Positions 54,360-62,266 of a stretch of DNA of 64,000 nucleotides are shown in pieces. The position numbers and the translations under genes were made by a program. The number at the start of each line of letters is the position of its first letter. The stretch's first letter is position 1. The stretch comes from Acidiphilium sp. C61 (lineage in GTDB: Bacteria; Pseudomonadota; Alphaproteobacteria; Acetobacterales; Acetobacteraceae). The notes beneath the pieces are model-generated. The model had not been told where the DNA came from. It saw nothing but the letters and a program-made list of their open reading frames with translations, and did not search any database. Where the stretch lies: contig NZ_CACTIA010000005.1 of NCBI RefSeq assembly GCF_902712915.1, positions 1,760,001 through 1,824,000 on the forward strand, read 5' to 3'.

Positions 54360-56903
54360 ATGCCCACCATCGGACAATTGCCGGCGGCGAATTCGGTTTC
54401 GGACAGCGACGAACTGCCGCTCTACCAGGCCGGACAGACCGTGGCGGCAACGCGCGCGCAGTTCCTCGCCGGCATGCAGCAGCAGCTCGCCCTGCCACAG
54501 GGCACGCTGCTCGGCGGCATCGGGCCGGGAACGGCGGCGCCGGTGCCGATCACGATCGGCGCCAACCTGTCGCTCAGCGGCACCACCCTCGCAGCCACCG
54601 CCACACCGTTCGAGATCGCCGCACTGCCGGCGGGAGCGCCGCCGGGTAGCGGCGATTCCGTGCCGCTCGGCCAGGGCGGCGCGAATGTCGCGCTGAGTTA
54701 TGGCGCCTTCATGGGCGGAATATCATCCGTGCAGGGCGTGCGGGCGGACGGGTTCGAGGCGGTCGCGGCGGGTGCGAGCGCGGTGCGCTCGATCGCCGCG
54801 CTGGCCGCCAACGCCGTCGCGATCGAGGATTTCGGTGCGAAGGGCGACGGGGCGACCGATGACGCGCCGGCGCTGCGCGCGGCACTTGCCGCGGGCAGCC
54901 CGGTGCGGTTCGGGCCGAAGACGTATCGGATCGACGGCGAATGCGACATCGGCGGCACTGCCGCGACACTGATCGGCGTGCCGGGGCAGACGATGCTGAC
55001 GCGCGGCGCGCAGAGTGTGGCCGGCACATCGAGCCAGGCGGCATGGATCAGCGTGAGTGCGGCGACCTTCATCGCCGATGGCATCATTTTCGACGCCAAT
55101 GCCGCGATCACGGCGCAGAGCTGGGGCGTGGTGATCCAGGCCGGCTGCACGGCGTCCGCCGTCACGCGCTCGCAGTTCCGCAATGCCAAGGCATCGATCT
55201 ATGGCTGGGGCCTCGCGATCGCGCCCAGCGACCCGGCGGTGACGCAGCACCATGTGCATGATTGCGAATTCACCGCGAATGCCGTGGATGGGCTCTGGAT
55301 CGCGGCGACCGACGCTGTCGCGGTGACGGGCTGCCGGGCGCACGACAACGCCCGCAACGGCATTTACGTCGACAGCCAGGACCCGACGCTGACGCTGAAG
55401 ATCCGCGATGTGCAGGTGGTCGGCAACACGTGCTGGAACAACCAGACCGGTATCGTGGTCGGCAATTTCAACCAGACGAACCTTCAGCCGGGTACCTATG
55501 GCAATGCCAATCCGGACGTGCTCGGCGCGCTGGTCGCGCAGAATTGCGCGTTTGGCAACAGCAGCTACGGCATCTCGATTTCGGGGCGGAACATCCTGGT
55601 GACCGGCAACCTGCTGGTCGATAACGGGCCGGCCGGCGGCGGGATGCTGGTGAATACCGGCTATTGCCGCGTCGCCGACAACATGATCACCAATGCGGGC
55701 GGCTTCGGGATCGATGCCGGCGGGTCGGTCTTTGTCGAGCTGTCCGGCAATTACTGCGATGGCCAGACGATCGGCATCGGCATCGGCGGTAGCCAGAACT
55801 GCACGGTGCGGGGCAATTTCATCCAGGATTGCACAACGGGAATCGAGGCGCTCAACGTCGAATCCGACGGGCGCGGGACCGATTTCGGCATCGCCTGCAA
55901 CAATCTCGAGATTGCCGGGAACCGGATCAATTACGGTCCCGGCGGTTATGGCATCGTCCTGAAGGATGCGCCGCAGCTGGTGGTGGTGCGGGACAATATC
56001 GTCTCCTCCGGCACCGGGGGCGATCCGCTCAACGCGCTGCTGGCCTATACCGATTCGGTCGTGCTGCGGAACAACATCCTGAATTTCGCCGACAGTTTCG
56101 CGGTCAATCCGGTGGCATCGAACGGGCTGAACACGCTGGTCTATCCCGACCTGGTGGACCGGGTGACGGTGTCGCAAGGCACGGGGCAGGTGCAGTCGAT
56201 CATCAGTGCCACGGCGCAGCGGAGCGCGGGGACGATCAGCTACATCAAGGTGACCAATGGCGGGTCGAACTACACGACCGCGACCGTCGCGATCAGCGGG
56301 ACCGGCAGCGGGGCTGCGGCCGGCGCCTGGATCGCCAATGGCAGCGTCATCGGCGTCTATATCACCGCGGCCGGCAGCCTCTATGGCCCGGGTACGCAGG
56401 TGAGCATCAGCGGTGACGGCACGGGTGCGACGGCGAGCGTGCAGGTCGGGCTGCCGGTGCTCGAAGGCCGGCGGCTGGAGATCGAGTGCCTCGCGCCGGT
56501 GAGTTTCGCGTCTGCCGGCAGCGTGCCGGCGCAGGAAAACTGGACCGGCGCGAAGCTGACCGTGCCGGCGGGTGCGACGATCGAGTGGCGGGGGCATGCC
56601 GGGGCCTGGCAGGCGGCGCGGTTCATCCAGTCCGATTATCTGGCGCCGGCCGCCGATGGCAGCGTCACGCTCGGCAGCCAGGCCGGGGATGTGCGGCTCG
56701 AACCGGCGACGGGTGGCGCGGTCCGGCTGATCTCGCCGACCGAGCCGACCGGATGCGTGGCGCTGATCGGGCGGGGTTCGCCGCTCGGCGTGGTGAGCGC
56801 GCCGCCCGGATCGAGTTACCGCAACCTCGACGGCGGCGCCGGGGCAACCTTCTGGATCAAGCAGACCGCGACCGACGCGACCGGCTGGATCGCGATCGCC
56901 TGA
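54360..56903 (+). CDS. Tailspike with parallel beta-helix (pectate lyase-like)
   Basis: The largest phage product (847 residues). The N-terminal ~115 residues are an attachment module shared with the next gene. DFGAKGDGATDD at 157-168 marks the start of a right-handed parallel beta-helix of the pectate lyase superfamily. Many NxI/GN repeat rungs follow, for example NARNGIYVDS and GNLLVDNGPAGGG. After about residue 620 there is a beta-rich tail. It probably binds and cleaves a surface polysaccharide of the target cell, although catalytic residues cannot be assigned from sequence. Confidence 0.82.
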   Translation: MPTIGQLPAANSVSDSDELPLYQAGQTVAATRAQFLAGMQQQLALPQGTLLGGIGPGTAAPVPITIGANLSLSGTTLAATATPFEIAALPAGAPPGSGDSVPLGQGGANVALSYGAFMGGISSVQGVRADGFEAVAAGASAVRSIAALAANAVAIEDFGAKGDGATDDAPALRAALAAGSPVRFGPKTYRIDGECDIGGTAATLIGVPGQTMLTRGAQSVAGTSSQAAWISVSAATFIADGIIFDANAAITAQSWGVVIQAGCTASAVTRSQFRNAKASIYGWGLAIAPSDPAVTQHHVHDCEFTANAVDGLWIAATDAVAVTGCRAHDNARNGIYVDSQDPTLTLKIRDVQVVGNTCWNNQTGIVVGNFNQTNLQPGTYGNANPDVLGALVAQNCAFGNSSYGISISGRNILVTGNLLVDNGPAGGGMLVNTGYCRVADNMITNAGGFGIDAGGSVFVELSGNYCDGQTIGIGIGGSQNCTVRGNFIQDCTTGIEALNVESDGRGTDFGIACNNLEIAGNRINYGPGGYGIVLKDAPQLVVVRDNIVSSGTGGDPLNALLAYTDSVVLRNNILNFADSFAVNPVASNGLNTLVYPDLVDRVTVSQGTGQVQSIISATAQRSAGTISYIKVTNGGSNYTTATVAISGTGSGAAAGAWIANGSVIGVYITAAGSLYGPGTQVSISGDGTGATASVQVGLPVLEGRRLEIECLAPVSFASAGSVPAQENWTGAKLTVPAGATIEWRGHAGAWQAARFIQSDYLAPAADGSVTLGSQAGDVRLEPATGGAVRLISPTEPTGCVALIGRGSPLGVVSAPPGSSYRNLDGGAGATFWIKQTATDATGWIAIA

Positions 56904-56930
56904 GGCAACGCGAGAGGACATTCCCGAACC

Positions 56931-58814
56931 ATGACGACGATACCCCAACTGCCCACCGCCGCGAGCGTGGGGCCGACCGACCTGCTCGCTTTGTCGCAGA
57001 ACAGCATGCTCTATGCCGCGAGCGTGCAGCAGGTGACCGCCGGGCTCCAGCACGAAATCAGCCTGCCGACCGGCGACCTGCTCGGGCGCAACAGCGCCGG
57101 GGCGGGAGCACCGGAGGCGGTGACGCCGGGGGCCGGGCTTGCGCTCGGTGCTGGCACGCTCGCGGCCACGGGCACCGATCATCTCGGCTTTGCGCTGCTC
57201 GGTGCGTTCTCGGCCACCGACGAGGTGGTGGTGAACGCCCAGGGCGCGCCGGGGCGGCTGCCGGTTACGGCCCTGCGCGGGCTGTTTGCCGCAGGGACCG
57301 GCCTTGCGATCGATGCCAATGGCACGCTGAGCGTCACGGCCAGTGCGATCGCGGGAGCGACCGGTCCGGCGGGGCCTGCCGGTGCTGCCGGTCCTGCGGG
57401 GCCGGCCGGTCCTGCCGGTTCGGGGTTGAATGCGCCGGGGGCGACGAATTCGGCCAGCACGATCGGCAGCGCCGATTTCGTCGCGATCTGGCAGAACGGC
57501 GCCAATGCCTGGCTCTCCTACGAGAAGCTGGTGGGCGGGCAGACGATCGATCAGCTGCCCGCGGCGGGGCCGGCGGCGGATTCCGACCTGCTGCTGGTCG
57601 CGCAGGGCGGCAACGCGCTGGCCAGCCAGAGCTTCGCGGCGATCTGGACCTATGCGGCGCAGAAGATCCCGACCATGCGCCGACAGGTCGTCGAGCTGAA
57701 CAGCAACACGGTGCTCGACGCGACGACGCATAACCAGAGGGTTCTGGTGGCGAGCCAGCCGATCACCCTGACCGCCAATTTCACCAACATGGGCAGCGGG
57801 TTCACCTGCCGGGTGATCAACCTCGCCGCGGGGCCGGTGACGATGGGCACCGGCATCACCTCCGGCACCGGGGTGGCCACGTTGCCGCCCGGCACCGCGG
57901 CGGAGCTGACGGCGCTGACCTATTCCGGCGGATCGCTGGTCTGGTGGGACGGGATCGCGTTGCCGACGCCGACCATCACGGTGAACGCGCCCGGCAGCCC
58001 GGCGGCCAATGCTCCCTTTACGGTCAGTGGCGGCCTGTTCGACGAAGCCCCGACCGCGCTCGACTATTCGACGGACGGGACGAACTGGACGGCGGTGGCA
58101 TCGCCGATGATCGGCGCCGGGTCGTATTCCTTTCAGGTGCCTGGATTGCCGGCGGGCAGCTACACGATCGCGGTGCGCGACCATAATGCGACTGGCGTGG
58201 TCGGCCGGAGCGCGCCGTTCAGCGTGGCGACGGCGGCGGTCGCGCTCGCGGCGGTGCCGGCCAGCGCGAGTGCGGGCGGCACGATCGCGGTGAGCGGCAC
58301 CGTGGCCCCGGCGGGGACGGCGGTGCAGGTCGGGCTTTCGGCGAGTGCCACCACGCCGCCGGCCGGTTTCGTCGCCGCGACGGTCAGTGGCGGCACCTGG
58401 TCGGCCACGCTGCCGGCGGGGAGTGCGGCGGGAACGGTCTATCTCTGGGCCGAGCAGACGGCGGACGCGGCGGTGACGGCGGTATCCGGCGCGATCACGG
58501 TGACGGCGGCGACGCCTGTCGTGACGTATACGATCAACCAGCCTGCGACCATCTCGGTTGCCGCCGGATCGGGCACGATGGCGCTGAACGGCGGCATCAG
58601 CCCGGCGCAGGCGATCGCGACCCAGGTGGCGTTCTCGACGTCCAATGCCGCGCCGCCATCGGGCGGCTGGCAGGCTGCCGCGCTCATCGACAATAACGGG
58701 CTCTGGGCGCTCTACGCGACGATCCCGGCAACGGCGGGGGCGTATTACGTCTGGGTCGAGACCGCGACGGGGCAGGCGGCTTCGGTGTCCGGCTTCACGA
58801 TCACGGTGACCTGA
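56931..58814 (+). CDS. Tail fibre with collagen-like segment and Ig-like domains
   Basis: A 627-residue fibre. Residues 1-130 resemble the N-terminus of the preceding tailspike. A collagen-like GXY run, GATGPAGPAGAAGPAGPAG, is at 142-160. A second copy of the short module (TIDQLPAAGPAADSDLLLVA) occurs at 205-224. From about residue 340 three Ig-like beta domains of Ala/Val/Thr-rich strands end in SGFTITVT. It is a likely trimeric, extended receptor-binding fibre. Confidence 0.8.
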   Translation: MTTIPQLPTAASVGPTDLLALSQNSMLYAASVQQVTAGLQHEISLPTGDLLGRNSAGAGAPEAVTPGAGLALGAGTLAATGTDHLGFALLGAFSATDEVVVNAQGAPGRLPVTALRGLFAAGTGLAIDANGTLSVTASAIAGATGPAGPAGAAGPAGPAGPAGSGLNAPGATNSASTIGSADFVAIWQNGANAWLSYEKLVGGQTIDQLPAAGPAADSDLLLVAQGGNALASQSFAAIWTYAAQKIPTMRRQVVELNSNTVLDATTHNQRVLVASQPITLTANFTNMGSGFTCRVINLAAGPVTMGTGITSGTGVATLPPGTAAELTALTYSGGSLVWWDGIALPTPTITVNAPGSPAANAPFTVSGGLFDEAPTALDYSTDGTNWTAVASPMIGAGSYSFQVPGLPAGSYTIAVRDHNATGVVGRSAPFSVATAAVALAAVPASASAGGTIAVSGTVAPAGTAVQVGLSASATTPPAGFVAATVSGGTWSATLPAGSAAGTVYLWAEQTADAAVTAVSGAITVTAATPVVTYTINQPATISVAAGSGTMALNGGISPAQAIATQVAFSTSNAAPPSGGWQAAALIDNNGLWALYATIPATAGAYYVWVETATGQAASVSGFTITVT

Positions 58815-58816
58815 GC

Positions 58817-60955
58817 ATGAACCTGATTTCGGTACGCCCGGCCGCGCCGCTGCGCGAGGGAACGGGGCGGTTGTTCGCCCGCGCTCAAGGTGCGGGGTCG
58901 GTGCCGGCGGGAAGCGCCTTCGCCGGACCGACGCCGGCCGCGATCGCCGGTCTGGCAGGTTGGTGGGATGCCGGCGCGCTCGGTGCCGTTCTCGATGCCA
59001 ATGGCAATCCGCTGACCGCCTGGAACGCCCCTGCGGTGGCGCTGGCCGACAAGTCCGGCAACGGCGTGCCGCTGCTGCCCTTTCACATCGTGGCGGATAC
59101 CGCGCCGGCGGCGATGCTGGCGGTGTCGCGGGTCAACGGGTTTCTCGGTGCGGTTGGCAGCCCGGACCCGGCGATCGCGCAATACGGGCCGACGCTCGAT
59201 CCGGACTGGGGGCTGTCGCTCGCGCGGTTCGACCTCGGCAGCTTGTCGGCCTGGACGCTCTATCTCGTCTGGACCCGGCCGAACTGGCGGCAGGGCACGA
59301 TCGAGGTCGACAATGCGCCGATCCCGCTGATCCATGCGATGGCGACGGGAACGACCATCATCGAGGCCGGCGGGCCGGGCGGCGGCGGGCTGACGCTGTT
59401 TCCCGGCACGGCGGCGAGTCGCGGCATCACCACGACGATCGAACGGCGGCACAGCCATGCGCTGATCCTGCGCCACACGCCGGGGACGGGCCTGGATGTG
59501 TGGCTCGACGGCACGCTGGTGGCGAGTGCTGCCGCAAATCCGCTGCCGGCGGCGGCGGCCGGCGATGTGCTGCTGTTCCACGACAATACGGTGCAGGGCT
59601 CGGCGCAGTGCTGGTTTCACGAGGCCGCCTGCTGGACCCGGGCGCTGGATGCAGCGGAGATCGCGACGCTGGTATCCGCCCAGGGGCGCTGGGTGCTGGG
59701 CGCGCGGCGGGGCGTCAACCTGCTGGTCATGGGCCAGTCGAACGCCGAGTGGTTCGTGCAGGCGGGCGGGGCGGAAGCGCTGGCGCGGGGTGTTGCGTGG
59801 TATCTCGGGGCGGCCGCGTGGGCGGCGACGTCGCTGCCGGCGGGGAATGTGGTCAGCCCGGCGCGGTATTCGATGATTGCGGGGCATCCGGTGTCCAACG
59901 CCTCGCCCCCGCTGTTCCCGCCCGGGACGGGGAATGGCACGTTCCTGACCAATCCCGGCGACGGGTCTTCGCCCGCGACCTGGGTGCTGGGGCCGGACGG
60001 GCAGGCGCTGTCGGCCTATCTGACCGGCGCGCAGGCGCTGGTCCCGGCGATGGACGAGGCGGATATCGCCTTCCTGCTCTGGCCGTGGAGCGAGCAGGAC
60101 AGCACGATGCCTTACGCGAACAAGACGCTCTACAAGGAAAGTGTCAGCCGGCTCGCGGCGCTGACGCGGCAGATGCTGGGGCGGAGTGTTGCCTCGCTGC
60201 CGCTGCTGCTCTGGAGCGCCATTCCCTACGAGACCGACCAGGGTGTGCAGATGGTGCGCGAGAGCGTGCTCGACCTGTCGCTCGACCCGACACTGAACGC
60301 CGTGATCTTCGCGGCGCAGACGGCAGATTCCAACCCGCTGAACGCGGCGTGGAACCCGGCGACAGGGTTGTTCTCGGGTGGTGACCCGCAGCATCGGGAC
60401 CAGCCGGACCTGTTGCGGTATGGGCGGATCGGGGCGCATGCGGCGGCGCGGGCGGCGCTGGCGATGGGGCTTTCGGATACGATTCCGGCATCCGCCGTGC
60501 CAGCAGGCGGGTTGCCGTTGGCGGGTGGCCCGTCGGTCGTGCATGCCTATCAGGCGGCGCCGGACCAGATCGTCCTGACCATCCGGCACGATGCCGGTAC
60601 CGACATGAAGGTCGATCTGCAGGCGGTGAACGGCGCCGGATTCGCGGTGATGGATGGCGGCACCGTGGCAAACCCGGGGCCGATGATCCCGGCCATCGCG
60701 GCCGCGCGGGTCGATGCGACGCATGTGGCGGTGACGTTGCAGCGCGCGCCGGTGAACCCGGCAGCGTCGTGCCTGCTGTATTATCCGTATGGCAGTACGC
60801 AGATCGGCCGGGGCGATGCGGTCACGGACAATCTCGCCAGCCTTGCGCCGCCGGCCGGATGGTCGATGGCGGCGGATCTGGGGGGCGCCTTCGCCTTCGA
60901 CATGCCGCTGCAGGCAACCGCCTACGGCGTTCCGCTTTCGACAACGCCGGGGTGA
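58817..60955 (+). CDS. Fibre protein with LamG-like and SGNH/sialate-esterase-type domain
   Basis: A 712-residue protein. An N-terminal LamG-like part (about 45-290, GLAGWWDAGALGAV and LDVWLDGTLVAS) is followed by an SGNH hydrolase domain. Block I is GQSNA at 306-310 with the nucleophile Ser308. A WSEQDS block is at 424-429, and DPQHRD at 523-528 supplies the catalytic Asp-His pair. A C-terminal beta domain ends the protein. Such enzymes remove O-acetyl groups from surface polysaccharides, which would suit a phage adhesin that modifies its receptor. Enzyme activity is inferred. Confidence 0.78.
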   Translation: MNLISVRPAAPLREGTGRLFARAQGAGSVPAGSAFAGPTPAAIAGLAGWWDAGALGAVLDANGNPLTAWNAPAVALADKSGNGVPLLPFHIVADTAPAAMLAVSRVNGFLGAVGSPDPAIAQYGPTLDPDWGLSLARFDLGSLSAWTLYLVWTRPNWRQGTIEVDNAPIPLIHAMATGTTIIEAGGPGGGGLTLFPGTAASRGITTTIERRHSHALILRHTPGTGLDVWLDGTLVASAAANPLPAAAAGDVLLFHDNTVQGSAQCWFHEAACWTRALDAAEIATLVSAQGRWVLGARRGVNLLVMGQSNAEWFVQAGGAEALARGVAWYLGAAAWAATSLPAGNVVSPARYSMIAGHPVSNASPPLFPPGTGNGTFLTNPGDGSSPATWVLGPDGQALSAYLTGAQALVPAMDEADIAFLLWPWSEQDSTMPYANKTLYKESVSRLAALTRQMLGRSVASLPLLLWSAIPYETDQGVQMVRESVLDLSLDPTLNAVIFAAQTADSNPLNAAWNPATGLFSGGDPQHRDQPDLLRYGRIGAHAAARAALAMGLSDTIPASAVPAGGLPLAGGPSVVHAYQAAPDQIVLTIRHDAGTDMKVDLQAVNGAGFAVMDGGTVANPGPMIPAIAAARVDATHVAVTLQRAPVNPAASCLLYYPYGSTQIGRGDAVTDNLASLAPPAGWSMAADLGGAFAFDMPLQATAYGVPLSTTPG

Positions 60956-60960
60956 GCGTC

Positions 60961-61314
60961 ATGGGTGAGGACACGATCGCGTTCCTGCGGGACGCGCTGG
61001 GGGATCTGCGCTCGGATGTCGGCATGCTTCAGGTCGAGATTGCCTCGGGACGGCGGGACATCGCCGCGATCGAGGCGCGGCATCTCGCGCTCGAGGCCTG
61101 GCGCAACCGCTTCGAGCTGCAGGTGACTGGCACGCAGGAGCGCTTCATCGACAGATCGGACGAGCTGGTGGAGGCCTTCGCGCAGTTTCGTTCGGAACTG
61201 GCGCGATTCCGCGGCGAACAGTCGGGCAGCCATCGGGTGATCATGGTGGTGATCGGCGTGATTTCGGCGGTGATCGGCAGTGTCGCCGATCACTGGCTGC
61301 GTTTCGGCGGCTGA
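60961..61314 (+). CDS. Coiled-coil membrane protein, XhlA-like
   Basis: A 117-residue protein with a long charged helix (DTIAFLRDALGDLRSDVGML... about 5-85) and one C-terminal membrane helix (VIMVVIGVISAVIGSVADHW, about 94-113). The design matches XhlA-type lysis accessory proteins next to holins. ATG 60961 has no strong ribosome site, but the previous gene ends 5 bases upstream. Confidence 0.7.
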   Translation: MGEDTIAFLRDALGDLRSDVGMLQVEIASGRRDIAAIEARHLALEAWRNRFELQVTGTQERFIDRSDELVEAFAQFRSELARFRGEQSGSHRVIMVVIGVISAVIGSVADHWLRFGG

Positions 61315-61326
61315 AAGGACATTCGG

Positions 61327-61566
61327 ATGCGACGTTTTCTGCTGGAGATCGTCTCAGATGCCGCGGGGCGGTCTGACGGGATGGCCCTGCTCTCGGTGCT
61401 GGGCGTGCTGAGCTACATTTTTCTTGGTGTGTTCGCCGTGGTGGTGCGGGGCCAGCGGTTCGAGCCCGATGCGTATGGCATGGGCCTCGGGTCGGCGATC
61501 GCCGCCGGTGCGTTCGGAATGGGGCTGAAGGCCAGGCTCGCCGGAGGTGCGCGATGCCAGCCGTGA
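61327..61566 (+). CDS. Putative holin (small two-helix membrane protein)
   Basis: A 79-residue protein with two hydrophobic segments (MALLSVLGVLSYIFLGVFAV near 19-38 and YGMGLGSAIAAGAFGMGL near 50-67) and charged ends. It sits between the coiled-coil protein and the Rz-like gene, the holin position. The last 13 bases overlap the next gene. Confidence 0.7.
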   Translation: MRRFLLEIVSDAAGRSDGMALLSVLGVLSYIFLGVFAVVVRGQRFEPDAYGMGLGSAIAAGAFGMGLKARLAGGARCQP

Positions 61567-61949
61567 TGCTGTCGGCGCTCGGGCGGTTCGCGCCGTGGAT
61601 TCTGGGCTGCCTGCTCCTCGCGGGGCTGCTGCTCTATGGCTGGCATCTCGAGGTCGCGCTGCGCGCGGCGCGGGTCGCGGTGCGCGACGGGCAGGGCACG
61701 ATCGCGCGGCTGATGGCGACGAATGCGGAAAACCGCGTCGAACTCGCCCGGTTGCGCGCCGACGAGGCGGCCTGGCAGACCGCGCTGACGACGGCGGCGG
61801 CGGCGGATGCGCAAGGTGTTGCGCTTTCGCAGCAGATTTTGACGAGCGTGGCCGCCGCGCCGCCAAAACAGGATGGTCCTGTCGCCCCGGTGCTGGCGGG
61901 CGCGCTCTCGCAACTCGGGGCGGCGCAGGGTGCGGGGGCGAAGCCATGA
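61554..61949 (+). CDS. Inner-membrane spanin, Rz-like
   Basis: A 131-residue protein with an N-terminal membrane anchor (WILGCLLLAGLLLYG, about 15-29) followed by a periplasmic helical stretch with Ala/Arg/Glu heptads. It ends in a Pro/Ala-rich tail. This matches Rz i-spanins that, with a lipoprotein partner, fuse inner and outer membranes at lysis. It overlaps the next gene by 4 bp. Confidence 0.8.
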   Translation: MPAVMLSALGRFAPWILGCLLLAGLLLYGWHLEVALRAARVAVRDGQGTIARLMATNAENRVELARLRADEAAWQTALTTAAAADAQGVALSQQILTSVAAAPPKQDGPVAPVLAGALSQLGAAQGAGAKP

Positions 61950-62266
61950 CAGGAGGTGGGTCACGGAGCGGGTTGATGCTCGCGGCCGCAGCACTGCTCG
62001 CCGGGTGTGCGGCCTCTCCGCCGCAGGTCGTCACGCGCATCAGGGTGGTGACGCCGCTGGTCCCGCCCGCACTTCTGTCGTGTCCGCCGGCGCCGGCGGT
62101 GCCGGTGGTGCAGCGCCAGTCCGCGGTGGCGACCTATGTCGCGCAGCTATGGGAGGCGGGCGAGATTTGTCGCAATCATCTGGCGGCGGTGGCCGGCGTT
62201 CTGCGCCAGCCGGGTGCCTTGCCGGCGCCGCAGCGTCAGTCGTCGGTCAGGAAGGTCTTGCGATAA
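61946..62266 (+). CDS. Outer-membrane lipoprotein spanin, Rz1-like
   Basis: A 106-residue lipoprotein. A signal peptide ends in the lipobox LLAGC (Cys21), followed by a Pro-rich mature part ([20 protein letters not shown]). This fits the Pro-rich o-spanin partner of Rz. ATG 61946 overlaps the Rz stop. Its last 31 bases run into the convergent ppk gene on the other strand. Confidence 0.8.
   Translation: MTGGGSRSGLMLAAAALLAGCAASPPQVVTRIRVVTPLVPPALLSCPPAPAVPVVQRQSAVATYVAQLWEAGEICRNHLAAVAGVLRQPGALPAPQRQSSVRKVLR

Larger units (their letters stand above)
37413..62266 (+). mobile_element. Phage-like contractile particle cluster (reduced prophage or domesticated, GTA-like element)
   Basis: About thirty genes all read forward with frequent 4-bp overlaps. 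They encode terminase, portal, capsid, neck proteins, sheath, tube, frameshifted chaperone, a putative tape measure, hub, spike, baseplate wedge proteins, fibres, holin-like proteins and Rz/Rz1. Order is that of myovirus late genes. I could not find an integrase, repressor, replication, small terminase, maturation protease or endolysin gene inside the cluster, nor flanking direct repeats. Left of it is an AT-richer 80-base stretch (about 37360-37400) and an outer-membrane gene. On the right the last gene overlaps the convergent ppk. Base composition resembles the flanks. Confidence 0.8.

Noticed and set aside
54723..58184. A 1153-codon open frame on the reverse strand across the tailspike and fibre genes
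   Set aside because: Arg/His/Gly/Pro-rich composition typical of antisense frames in very high-GC DNA. The forward genes here have clear domains and ribosome sites.
52589..60955. Diversity-generating retroelement acting on fibre genes
   Set aside because: No reverse transcriptase gene and no template/variable repeat pair were noticed in the window.
37413..62266. Tailocin (headless contractile bacteriocin)
   Set aside because: Terminase, portal, capsid and neck genes are all present, so a head is encoded.
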